Shown piece by piece: positions 9,001-17,832 of a stretch of DNA of 43,473 nucleotides (positions are counted from its first letter, which is position 1; each line of letters opens with the position of its first letter). A program made the translations under genes and the position numbers. The notes under the pieces were generated by a model, which had not been told where the DNA came from, searched no databases, and saw only the letters and a program-made list of their open reading frames with translations. This DNA is from SZUA-592 sp041556555 (GTDB lineage Bacteria; Pseudomonadota; Gammaproteobacteria; Eutrophobiales; Eutrophobiaceae), in NCBI GenBank assembly GCA_041556555.1, contig JBFFIE010000013.1, forward strand, positions 1-43,473, given 5' to 3'.

Positions 9001-9530
9001 ACGATGCCTTGAAAACCCTTGAAAATGCCATTCAGAAGATTGACAAGGAATCCCGCAGTCGCTTCAAGGATACGTTCGACCAGTTGAATGCCAATCTCAA
9101 GGAGCTTTTCCCGCAGTTATTTGGCGGAGGGATGTCTTATCTTGAATTGACAGGCGATGATCTTCTGGAAACCGGCGTCACCGTAATGGCAAGACCCCCG
9201 GGCAAACGTAACAGTACGATTCATCTTCTGTCCGGAGGTGAAAAGGCATTGACAGCCGTTGCCCTTGTATTCTCCATCTTCAAGCTAAACCCTGCGCCAT
9301 TTTGCATACTTGATGAGGTTGATGCCCCATTGGATGATGCCAACGTCGGCCGTTTTTCAGAACTGGTAGCCTCCATGTCAGATGATATCCAGTTTATTTT
9401 TATCACGCATAACAAGATAACCATGGAAATAGCCCATCAATTACTCGGTGTCACCATGCATGAGGCCGGTGTTTCCAGACTGGTCAGTGTTGATGTCGAT
9501 GAAGCAGTCAAGATGGCGGCAACAGCCTGA
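6018..9530 (+). CDS. smc: Chromosome partition protein SMC
   Basis: The 1170-residue protein is the ATPase that, with ScpA/ScpB, compacts and separates replicated chromosomes. The N-terminal head has Walker A GPNGCGKSN (31-39). A long coiled coil follows, then a hinge domain (about 490-670), a second coiled coil, and the C-terminal head with signature LLSGGEKAL (about 1070) and Walker B CILDEVDAPLDD (about 1095). I chose the ATG at 6018 because the protein then begins MRLRKIKLSGFKSF, the family N-terminus. A TTG 12 bp upstream is in frame but adds nothing conserved, and neither start has a clear Shine-Dalgarno. It heads the smc-zipA-ligA block known from Pseudomonas-like genomes. Confidence 0.97.
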   Translation: MRLRKIKLSGFKSFVDPTTLIVPTNLTGVVGPNGCGKSNIIDAVMWVMGESSAKHLRGDALTDVIFNGSSARNPVGQASVELMFDNTENKLGGQYASYDEISIKRQINRESVSTYFLNGTRCRRRDITAIFLGTGLGPRSYAIIEQGMISRLIEAKPEELRTFIEEAAGISKYRERRRETENRIRNTRENIARLNDILEELDKQLKHLQRQAKAAERYQVLKKEQRQLEAEVQALNWKSLNELAGKQLEEIREHENRVEAAVSDQRTVEKEIVQHRESLTTANEDYNEVQSEYYRVGGEISRLEQKIQHINEKIQDARQGLEQINTEQQQLTEQLEQDEDQLKQLATTREGLEPQLKGSREESDKAYSWLTESEQAMQAWQTEWEEFNRTANDYSRRGEVARTRIEHLNDSLEEIRQRQMNLKQELEGMDTSDSETAIKQNDTELKSASKTRDEIEEALKHKRETLQSTRKLHQDQTGALNLQRSQCQKLEGSLASLEALQCTAMTGSNPALKKWLQKHDLVNAPRLAQRVVVETEWASAVETVLGRFMQDICIDDSSDYLDEISQLNGGELGLIGTAEQVDAINQGRFPSLADKLKDDFPLRHLLSTVYLADDIQAAIGMRSNLTGGESVITADGFWIGQNWIRVCKSNGQQTGVINREKEIQELKFELDEAQGRLADLESAASDTLTQLESLEQEIHELQAQLNRQEQKVSELKATLTTDKAGVEQARSRSERIEDELEELLDQEQEEIQEMDTVSAELERIEFEESELQKQHIELVALKEKHQDTLRKARELWQKTHEESHGIALQLESITSQRASLEQSIKRSQIQSGHLRKRGDELENTIAENQAPVGEIKKELEEKLTQKVDSEKKLSEARSKVQNIESDLREKEQLRITHENRVQELRSGLEKARLDSQETRVRLQTIEEKLAESGQNIKDILAMLSEEAEISTWRDNLDKVSQKIHRLGPINLAAIDEFTQVSERKSYLDKQDKDLHDALKTLENAIQKIDKESRSRFKDTFDQLNANLKELFPQLFGGGMSYLELTGDDLLETGVTVMARPPGKRNSTIHLLSGGEKALTAVALVFSIFKLNPAPFCILDEVDAPLDDANVGRFSELVASMSDDIQFIFITHNKITMEIAHQLLGVTMHEAGVSRLVSVDVDEAVKMAATA

Positions 9531-9574
9531 ACCTGTTCCGGTTCAGTATCCAACACATGCTATAACATTTCAGG

Positions 9575-9592
9575 TTGTTCATGATTGAACAA
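9575..9592 (+). promoter_or_regulatory. 7-bp hairpin abutting the zipA start codon
   Basis: TTGTTCA (9575-9581) and TGAACAA (9586-9592) form a perfect inverted repeat with loop TGAT. The last base of the repeat is the A of the zipA ATG. The only Shine-Dalgarno-like bases (CAGG, 9571-9574) sit directly before it, so a folded hairpin would cover the initiation region. Confidence 0.35.
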
Positions 9593-10335
9593 TGAATGAG
9601 CTGAGATTCATCCTCCTGGCTATCGGTATACTGGTTATTCTTGTCATCTATTTATGGGAGACATCAAGACGTAAAAAGCAAATCCGCTCCCGTATTGATA
9701 ATTACCCGTCATCTGACCCGAAGCCGGAGCAAAAATCACTGTCACCCGGGGAGGGCAGGGAGAATCAGTCAGATATTTCAGCTGCATTAAAACAAATCAG
9801 TCATTATCTAAGGCAAAGCAAACCCGGTGCCAATGAATCTGTTGCTGTAGAATCGGGCATTGACGATAAAAAAACAGACCCAGCAGGATCAAACAAGGGT
9901 GATGATGACGGCCAGGAAATAATTTCACTGTATATTATTTCAAATAATCCCTCGGGGATATCCGGCCCGGATATCCTGCATATTATGGAATCGATTGGCA
10001 TGGTGTTTGGTGAGATGAATATATTTCATTATTTTGATGATCAGGCCGTCAATGGAAAGCCCTTGTTCAGTCTCGCCAATATCCACGAGCCCGGAGTGTT
10101 TGACATGGAAAATATTGCCGGGTTTTCAACGACTGGTATGGTGATGTTTTTATGTCTGTCTGAAGGTTTCAATGGTGAAGCAGCATTTGAGAAGATGTTT
10201 GAAACGGCGAGAGATATAGCTGCCTCCACCGAGGGACAGTTATGCGATAAACATAAAAGCCCCCTGGATTCGAGAAGGATCGATGAATTACGGGCCATCG
10301 CCTCAAAATATCAGGCAGTAGATAATGAGCGATAA
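9592..10335 (+). CDS. zipA: Cell division protein ZipA
   Basis: The 247-residue protein anchors FtsZ to the inner membrane during division. Residues 5-22 form a single N-terminal membrane segment (RFILLAIGILVILVIYLW), followed by a basic stretch RRKKQIRSR. A low-complexity linker (about 35-100) leads to the FtsZ-binding C-terminal domain (about 105-240), recognisable by EIISLYIISNNPSGISG and GFSTTGMVMFLCL. The layout and the position between smc and ligA make the call firm although the sequence diverges quickly in this family. The stop overlaps the ligA start by 11 bp, which suggests translational coupling. Confidence 0.92.
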   Translation: MNELRFILLAIGILVILVIYLWETSRRKKQIRSRIDNYPSSDPKPEQKSLSPGEGRENQSDISAALKQISHYLRQSKPGANESVAVESGIDDKKTDPAGSNKGDDDGQEIISLYIISNNPSGISGPDILHIMESIGMVFGEMNIFHYFDDQAVNGKPLFSLANIHEPGVFDMENIAGFSTTGMVMFLCLSEGFNGEAAFEKMFETARDIAASTEGQLCDKHKSPLDSRRIDELRAIASKYQAVDNER

Positions 10336-12334
10336 AAACCCGAAAAAGCATCATGCGCACCTGTGTGAGCAAATCAATCAGCATAATTACCAGTATTATG
10401 TACTGGATGATCCGCTGATTTCAGATGCCGAATATGACCGGCTCATGCGAGAGCTGGAGACCCTTGAGCAGGAACATCCTGAGCTGGTTACCCCGGATTC
10501 GCCGACCCAGCGGGTCGGTGCAGCCCCACATAAGGATTTTCCCGAGGTCACTCACACCATACCCATGTTGTCGCTGGCAAATGCATTCGATGAAGATGAG
10601 ATGCGGGCCTTTGACAAGCGTGTCAGGGATAAACTGGGCCTAGATGTCATCGAATATGCTGCCGAGTCCAAGCTCGATGGCCTGGCGATTACCCTGATGT
10701 ATGAAAATGGAAAATTAATTAACGGAGCAACCCGCGGTGATGGTTTTTCAGGGGAAGATGTAACAAGTAATGTCAGGACGATCCGGGCAATCCCGTTGAC
10801 GCTTCGCGGCAAGTATCCAGATGTGGTCGAGATCCGTGGCGAAGTCTATTTGAGCAAGCAGGGATTTCATGAATTAAATGAGTCCCGCATGTTGAACCAT
10901 GAAAAACTGTTTGCAAACCCCAGGAATGCCGCGGCAGGCAGTTTACGGCAACTGGATTCTGCTATAACGGCAAAACGACCCCTCCGTTTTTATGGGTACA
11001 GTGTGGTAGTGCATGCAGGCGGGGATTATCCGAACACACAGACGGGAATCCTGAAACAAATTAAACAATGGGGCCTGCCAGTGACTCCTGATGCAAGGGC
11101 AGTTAAAAATATCGAAGGTTGTTTCAAGTATTATCAGGAAATGTCACAAAAACGTGCCAGGCTTGCCTATGAAATCGACGGAGTTGTTTTTAAAGTTAAC
11201 AGGCTGGAGCAACAGGAAAAGCTGGGTTACGTTTCACGGGCTCCACGCTGGGCCATTGCCTATAAGTTTCCGGCTGAGGAAACCACAACCCGGATTAAAT
11301 CGATTGAAGTGCAGGTTGGTCGTACCGGTGCCTTGACGCCGGTGGCCAAACTTGAACCGGTGTTTGTTGGCGGGGTGACTGTTACCAATGCTACCCTGCA
11401 TAATGAAGACGAAATCCATCGAAAAGATGTCAGGCCGGGAGATAAGGTAGTGATTCGCCGTGCGGGCGATGTCATTCCGGAAGTTGTCAGGGTAGTCAGT
11501 AAAAAACGCCGCAAGGGTAGCAGGCCGTTCTCCATGCCCAAATCCTGTCCTATATGCGGTTCGGATGTAGAACGCACGGAAGGCGAGGCAATAATTCGTT
11601 GTCCAGCAGGTTTGTTTTGTTCGGCACAGCGGATCCAGGCCATCATTCACTTTGCTTCGCGGCGGGCGATGGACATTGATGGGTTGGGTGACAAGCTGGT
11701 CGAACAACTTGTTGAAAATAATCTGATCGAAACAGTGGCAGATGTTTACGATCTTAGCGAGGAACAACTCAGTTCACTTGAACGTATGGGTCACAAGTCA
11801 GCTGCCAATCTGATTAATGCTTTGGAAAAAAGCAAGCAAACCACTTTGCCAAGATTTATTTATGCGCTCGGCATCCGCGAAGTAGGCGAGGCCACGGCAC
11901 GCAATCTCGCGGAGCATTTTGCCTCTTTAGACAAAATTCGGAAGGCAACGCCAGAAGAACTTGAACAAGTTATCGACATCGGACCTGTGGTCGCGCAACA
12001 TATCGTCCGTTTCTTCGAGGCAAAACATAATAACGAGGTGATTGATAAGCTTTTATCTGCAGGCATAAGCTGGCCGCAGGAAACCGGCGCGGCTTTTGCA
12101 AAACCATTAAAAGGCAAGACCTTCGTAGTCACGGGAACACTCGAAACCATGACACGCGATCAGGTGAAAGAACGCCTGCAATCTCTGGGCGCCAGGGTGA
12201 GTGGGAGCGTTTCAGCAAAAACAGATTACGTGGTGATTGGCAGAGATCCGGGCAGCAAGGCGAATAAGGCCAGTCAACTTGGTATCACCACGCTGGATGA
12301 GGATGAGCTGATACGGCTGATGAATACTGATTGA
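10325..12334 (+). CDS. ligA: NAD+-dependent DNA ligase
   Basis: The 669-residue enzyme seals nicks in replication and repair using NAD+. Domains in order are the NAD-binding Ia region (about 1-70), the adenylation domain with nucleophile Lys116 in SKLDGL, and the OB fold (about 320-400). A four-cysteine zinc finger (CPICGSD...CPAGLFC), helix-hairpin-helix repeats (about 430-580) and a C-terminal BRCT domain (about 590-669, KGKTFVVTGTLE) follow. Length matches E. coli LigA (671). The ATG at 10325 lies inside the end of zipA. It converges with the small lipoprotein gene 8 bp downstream of its stop. Confidence 0.98.
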   Translation: MSDKNPKKHHAHLCEQINQHNYQYYVLDDPLISDAEYDRLMRELETLEQEHPELVTPDSPTQRVGAAPHKDFPEVTHTIPMLSLANAFDEDEMRAFDKRVRDKLGLDVIEYAAESKLDGLAITLMYENGKLINGATRGDGFSGEDVTSNVRTIRAIPLTLRGKYPDVVEIRGEVYLSKQGFHELNESRMLNHEKLFANPRNAAAGSLRQLDSAITAKRPLRFYGYSVVVHAGGDYPNTQTGILKQIKQWGLPVTPDARAVKNIEGCFKYYQEMSQKRARLAYEIDGVVFKVNRLEQQEKLGYVSRAPRWAIAYKFPAEETTTRIKSIEVQVGRTGALTPVAKLEPVFVGGVTVTNATLHNEDEIHRKDVRPGDKVVIRRAGDVIPEVVRVVSKKRRKGSRPFSMPKSCPICGSDVERTEGEAIIRCPAGLFCSAQRIQAIIHFASRRAMDIDGLGDKLVEQLVENNLIETVADVYDLSEEQLSSLERMGHKSAANLINALEKSKQTTLPRFIYALGIREVGEATARNLAEHFASLDKIRKATPEELEQVIDIGPVVAQHIVRFFEAKHNNEVIDKLLSAGISWPQETGAAFAKPLKGKTFVVTGTLETMTRDQVKERLQSLGARVSGSVSAKTDYVVIGRDPGSKANKASQLGITTLDEDELIRLMNTD

Positions 12335-12336
12335 TG

Positions 12337-12360
12337 CCTGGATTACTTATTATGTCCAGG
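12337..12360. repeat. Inverted repeat between convergent ligA and lipoprotein stop codons
   Basis: CCTGGA (12337-12342) and TCCAGG (12355-12360) are separated by 12 nt and overlie the junction where the two convergent genes end. There is no T-run on either strand, so it is not a classical intrinsic terminator, though it could still stabilise both 3' ends. Confidence 0.3.
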
Positions 12361-12486
12361 TGCGTTTTCGCTGTTGCCTGGTCCGTCCGGATCATGTCCC
12401 GGTGGACGATGAAAAATATTATGACAGCCGCTGAGCAGACTTGCCAAAACTAGGACTGCAACTATTAATCTGATAGCTTTATTCAC
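12343..12486 (-). CDS. Small lipoprotein, 47 residues, function unknown
   Basis: Reading leftwards from a GTG at 12486, the product begins MNKAIRLIVAVLVLASLLSG and then Cys21. The positive N-terminus, hydrophobic stretch and LLSGC lipobox define a lipoprotein signal peptide. The mature part is only 27 residues (Cys21-Lys47), rich in His, Pro, Gly, Asp and Asn. A strong Shine-Dalgarno AAGGAG lies 10 nt upstream, inside the last codons of the diguanylate cyclase gene, so the two are almost certainly co-expressed. No family is recognised. The lipobox plus strong ribosome site make it a probable real gene despite its size. Confidence 0.72.
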   Translation of the reverse strand: MNKAIRLIVAVLVLASLLSGCHNIFHRPPGHDPDGPGNSENAPGHNK

Positions 12487-12500
12487 TGGATTTTCTCTCC

Positions 12501-13745
12501 TTATCGGTGTTTTGCAACGACGACCCTGTTGCGGCCACCTTCCTTGGCTTTATACAAGGCATTGTCAGCCGCCTTGATGACATCCTGTGGACTACGATGC
12601 TTATCTGTCTTCTCTGCTAGACCGACGCTGATACTGATATTGATGTCTTTGGCTTTGCCCCTGCGTTTTCTGTTCTGTGGTTTTTTCCGGGGCCTGCCAT
12701 GATGGCGTATGGTCAGTTTTTTGTTGGCGATTTTCTCCCGTAGTACATCAAGATATAACGAGGCCTCGGAGGCCTCTGTGTTGGGGAACACAAGGGTAAA
12801 TTCCTCACCACCGTAACGGAAAGGCCTGCCACCGCCGGCAACGGTACGCAGTTGCATTGCCAGCATTTTCAACACATCATCGCCAACATCGTGACCATAA
12901 GTGTCATTCAGTTTCTTGAAATGGTCGACGTCCACCATTGCAATGGAATAATCCCTGCCCAGGGAAAGCAATTGTTGTTTCAGTGCACGCCGGGATGGCA
13001 GCTGGGTTAATTCATCCCGGTAAGCAAGATGATAGGCATGAATAATGATCGCAGTTATTAATATCAGGCTGGATATCACAAAATAGATTGATGTGATAAT
13101 GGGTTTTCCCGTGAAGTTAAGGCCGATGATCAAGCCTAGCAATGTCAGTCCCCATGCGCCCCTCAAAAGTCCGGGATTAATATACTGATGGATCGCAAAA
13201 AGGACGAGACTGGCCGTCCATACAAGTAACAATGGTGAGCCGGTCAGTTTGTTAATGAAATCTAGTTCAGGAATAAAACCCAGGGCAAGGAATGAAGCAA
13301 GAGCAGCCTGTTTGGATTTGATTAACCAGAAGCAGGCCAGAAATTCGATGCTCAGTATGAAAAGCTTGTTACCACCGTGGGAATTCAACAAGCCACGTTC
13401 TTTCATAAAATTAAACAGGACAAAGTTTAATGCCAGAACCAGGCCTATCAGGTTATACAGTGTGGTCTTGTTGATGCCCTTGGTTTCCGGCCATAACAGG
13501 GTCTGCAGAAGGATGTAAACGCAGAGCAAGGTCAGAAACAGGCAGAACTCCCGGCTGTTATAGAACACGACACAGAGCATTAACGCCAGCACCATAATCA
13601 GGTAGGGCAGCCAGTTAAGTGAACTGGTCAACCAGGCTGGCAATGACATCCAGTTATTGACCATCAATATGGCGGGAGTCATTAACAGGGCAATTACAAT
13701 CAATGCGGGCAGAAATTGCTGTATTCTTCTAGTTATAAAATACAT
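12501..13745 (-). CDS. Membrane-bound diguanylate cyclase (GGDEF domain)
   Basis: The 414-residue protein has about eight hydrophobic segments in residues 10-240 and no recognised sensor fold. A cytoplasmic GGDEF domain (about 245-414) should make cyclic di-GMP from two GTP. The active-site loop is RYGGEEF (GGEEF at 312-316), with the metal-binding DVDHFKKLND upstream. The RxxD product-inhibition site expected at 303-306 reads AGGG, so feedback control by that site is absent. After the GGEEF there is an inserted basic loop (RHHGRPRKKPQNRKRRGK) not usual in the family. It is 90 bp downstream of nadB on the same strand and is followed by the small lipoprotein gene. The signal it senses is unknown. 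Confidence 0.92.
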   Translation of the reverse strand: MYFITRRIQQFLPALIVIALLMTPAILMVNNWMSLPAWLTSSLNWLPYLIMVLALMLCVVFYNSREFCLFLTLLCVYILLQTLLWPETKGINKTTLYNLIGLVLALNFVLFNFMKERGLLNSHGGNKLFILSIEFLACFWLIKSKQAALASFLALGFIPELDFINKLTGSPLLLVWTASLVLFAIHQYINPGLLRGAWGLTLLGLIIGLNFTGKPIITSIYFVISSLILITAIIIHAYHLAYRDELTQLPSRRALKQQLLSLGRDYSIAMVDVDHFKKLNDTYGHDVGDDVLKMLAMQLRTVAGGGRPFRYGGEEFTLVFPNTEASEASLYLDVLREKIANKKLTIRHHGRPRKKPQNRKRRGKAKDINISISVGLAEKTDKHRSPQDVIKAADNALYKAKEGGRNRVVVAKHR

Positions 13746-13835
13746 TATATTTATTATATATCCATTTGAATTATAATATTATATTTTACTACTATGCAGT
13801 TCTGATTTGACCCCGTCCGGGATCTGCCCTGCGCC

Positions 13836-15467
<1,632 letters not shown>

Positions 15468-15493
15468 ACTTGAGATAATATACTTGCTTTGTA

Positions 15494-15521
15494 TTGTAAG
15501 CTATTGATTAGGACATATTAT
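15494..15521 (+). promoter_or_regulatory. Candidate sigma70-type promoter for rpoE
   Basis: TTGTAA (15494-15499) and TATTAT (15516-15521) are 16 nt apart, matching 4 of 6 and 5 of 6 consensus bases. I saw no sigma-E type GAACTT...TCTGA pair in the spacer, so autoregulation is not visible here. Confidence 0.3.
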
Positions 15522-15593
15522 TAGCAAATCATATTGTTAGCCGTTCTGGGACAAGGTCAGGGCACGGCATGTTAACACTAGGGGCCAGCCCTG

Positions 15594-16172
15594 ATGGGCA
15601 ATAAGATAACAGATCAACAACTGGTTGAGCGGGTTCAAAACGGGGATAAAAAGGCCTTTGACCTGCTAGTGATTAAATATCAGCAGCGAATTGTGAACCT
15701 GGTCTCCCGGTTTGTACGGAACCATGCGGATGCCCTTGATGTCACACAAGATGCATTTATCAAGGCCTATCGTGCCTTGCCCAATTTCAGAGGAGACAGC
15801 GCGTTCTATACCTGGATGTATCGCATAGCGGTGAACACTGCCAAAAACCATCTGGCGGTGCAAAATCGCCGGCCCATGGACATTGATCAAGATGTCTCTG
15901 AAATTGAACAAATTGAGGGTGATCATGCTCTAAAGGAGTATGCGACACCTGAGCACATGTTGCTGCGGGACGAAATCCAGGACACGGTCATCCAGGCCAT
16001 CGAGGGATTGCCTGAAGACCTGCGGATCGCCATCACCTTACGTGAGGTTGAGGGCCTGAGTTATGAGGATATCGCCGAGGCAATGGAATGTCCTATTGGC
16101 ACCGTGCGTTCACGTATTTTTCGTGCCCGGGAAGCTATTGATAAGGAATTGAAACCATTATTGGATAAATGA
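15594..16172 (+). CDS. rpoE: RNA polymerase sigma factor RpoE (AlgU-like ECF sigma factor)
   Basis: The 192-residue extracytoplasmic-function sigma factor directs the envelope stress response. Region 2 (about 10-95) contains FDLLVIKYQQRIVNLVSRFV and DALDVTQDAFIKAYRALPNF. Region 4 (about 130-185) contains the helix-turn-helix GLSYEDIAEAMECPIGTVRS. Length and sequence are those of E. coli RpoE and Pseudomonas AlgU. It is followed 10 bp later by its anti-sigma factor and then rseB and degP. The ATG at 15594 lies just after an AGGGG that could pair with the downstream CCCT. Confidence 0.97.
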   Translation: MGNKITDQQLVERVQNGDKKAFDLLVIKYQQRIVNLVSRFVRNHADALDVTQDAFIKAYRALPNFRGDSAFYTWMYRIAVNTAKNHLAVQNRRPMDIDQDVSEIEQIEGDHALKEYATPEHMLLRDEIQDTVIQAIEGLPEDLRIAITLREVEGLSYEDIAEAMECPIGTVRSRIFRAREAIDKELKPLLDK

Positions 16173-16182
16173 GTGAGTGACC

Positions 16183-16773
16183 ATGAGTGATAAAACCCGA
16201 GAACACATATCTGCATTGATGGATGATGAACTGGATAATGGTTCACAGTTCGTCATTAACGCAGTCAAGGATGATGCTGAACACAGGGCAACCTGGCAGC
16301 GTTATCACCTCATCGGCGAAGCCATGCGTGGCAGCCTGCCCGAGAAGATTGATTTGTCAATGAGTGAACGAATCAGTGCCACCATCTCCGGTGAAACCGG
16401 AATGGATAACACCGGAAAGCGGACCAAATCAGTTTTCACAAAGCCTGCTGTCGGCTTTGCGATTGCTGCTTCCGTTGCGGTCATGGCAATTCTGGGTGTC
16501 AGGCAAATCGGCGTGGGCCCAAATCCAGGCGGGGTTCCCCAGACCCGGGTAGTTGCATCCAGCCAGGACAGCAACAGCGTTAACACTCCTCTGGTGGGCG
16601 CAACTGTATCGACTGTAACTGTTAATCCTGAAACCCGGATCTATACTCCGCCGGCCGATGCTGAAACCCGGCTAAATCGTTACCTGTTGGATTACAATGA
16701 GTACCGCACCAATGCCGGTGTTCAGGGCATGCTGCCCTATGTCAGAATTGTCACTCATGAAGTGGAACAGTAG
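16183..16773 (+). CDS. rseA: Anti-sigma factor RseA (MucA-like)
   Basis: The 196-residue inner-membrane protein holds RpoE inactive. The N-terminal cytoplasmic sigma-binding domain (about 1-80) contains EHISALMDDELDN and WQRYHLIGEAMRG. One membrane segment lies near 88-106 (VGFAIAASVAVMAILGV), followed by a periplasmic tail ending in YVRIVTHEVEQ. An in-frame GTG two codons upstream of the ATG at 16183 is possible but less likely. It overlaps rseB by 17 bp. Regulated proteolysis by DegS/RseP is known for the family; those genes are not in this window. Confidence 0.93.
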   Translation: MSDKTREHISALMDDELDNGSQFVINAVKDDAEHRATWQRYHLIGEAMRGSLPEKIDLSMSERISATISGETGMDNTGKRTKSVFTKPAVGFAIAASVAVMAILGVRQIGVGPNPGGVPQTRVVASSQDSNSVNTPLVGATVSTVTVNPETRIYTPPADAETRLNRYLLDYNEYRTNAGVQGMLPYVRIVTHEVEQ

Positions 16774-17755
16774 TCCGGGAAGCAACAGTCCTGCTCCATG
16801 GGCGATATACGTCCTGCTGCTGTGTCTGCCGCTCCCTGTTCAGGCAGAAGATACCTCATCCCGGGCGACCCAACTAATCAACCAGATGTCCCGTGCCAGC
16901 AAGGAACTGAATTATGATGGTATCTTTGTCTATCGCCGCGGTAATCGCATTGATACCCTGAGACTGATACACAAAAATGATGAGCAGGGTGAAAAGGAGC
17001 GTATGCTCTCTCTCACGGGTCCCGCAAGGGAAGTAATCCGCGACGGTGAGTCTGTTACCTGTATTTTCCCGGATAACCAGGCAGTTATGGTGGAAAGAGG
17101 GCACCCAAAGAAATTGCTTGCCGCCCAGTTGCCGGAACCGGTGGAGACCATTGCCGATTACTACACATTTTCAATAGCAGGGAAGGACCGGGTAGCAGGC
17201 CGTGACACCTGGATGATCAACATTGTACCCAAGGATGATTACCGGTTTGGCTATCAGCTCTGGATTGATGAGCAATCCAGTCTTCTCATGAAATCTGAAT
17301 TAAAAGATGGCTCAGGCTGGCCTATTGAACAGATTTTGTTTACAAAACTGGATATCCTGGATGAAATTCCAGATAAGTTACTGAAACCTGCAATATCCGG
17401 TAAAGACTATACCTGGTATAGCAGTACAGTGGATGCAAAGGTACAGGCAGTTTCTGACAGACAATGGAAAGTTACCTCAATGCCCGCAGGCTTCAGTATG
17501 AGTCAGCATGAAACGCGTGGCGTCGCCAAAAGCGGCATGCCGGTAGAACACATGGTTTACAGCGATGGCCTCGCCATGGTATCTGTGTTCGTCGAAAAAA
17601 TTGAAAACAGGCCTGAAACTTTGAAATCTGCATCCCGGATAGGGGGCGTAAATACCTATGCAATCTATGCTGACGGATATCAGGTTACGGCAGTTGGTGA
17701 GGTACCGCAGAAAACCGTACGCTTGTTTGCCGGGTCCGTCCTGCAAAGCAGATAG
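16757..17755 (+). CDS. rseB: Periplasmic sigma-E regulator RseB (MucB-like)
   Basis: The 332-residue protein binds the periplasmic part of RseA and senses mislocalised lipids or LPS. The ATG at 16757, inside the end of rseA, gives a classic signal peptide (WAIYVLLLCLPLPVQA before Glu-Asp-Thr). Longer in-frame starts inside rseA would spoil it. The MucB/RseB N-terminal domain (about 30-200) starts ATQLINQMSRASKELNYDG, and the C-terminal domain (about 220-325) includes FSMSQHETRGVAKSGMPVEH. No rseC follows; degP comes 77 bp later. Confidence 0.93.
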   Translation: MKWNSSPGSNSPAPWAIYVLLLCLPLPVQAEDTSSRATQLINQMSRASKELNYDGIFVYRRGNRIDTLRLIHKNDEQGEKERMLSLTGPAREVIRDGESVTCIFPDNQAVMVERGHPKKLLAAQLPEPVETIADYYTFSIAGKDRVAGRDTWMINIVPKDDYRFGYQLWIDEQSSLLMKSELKDGSGWPIEQILFTKLDILDEIPDKLLKPAISGKDYTWYSSTVDAKVQAVSDRQWKVTSMPAGFSMSQHETRGVAKSGMPVEHMVYSDGLAMVSVFVEKIENRPETLKSASRIGGVNTYAIYADGYQVTAVGEVPQKTVRLFAGSVLQSR

Positions 17756-17832
17756 CTGGTGTTTTTATTTCCGGCATCTTTCCCCGTAGAATCATAATTA
17801 ATCGTGAATTACCCTGGAGTATTAATAATCCA

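Noticed and set aside
11234..11767. 177-codon frame antisense to ligA
   Set aside because: Lies opposite the OB fold, zinc finger and start of the HhH region of a complete LigA; nothing recognisable in the product.
15468..15593. Sigma-E autoregulatory promoter before rpoE
   Set aside because: No GAACTT...TCTGA-like pair found at proper spacing; only a moderate sigma70-like site.
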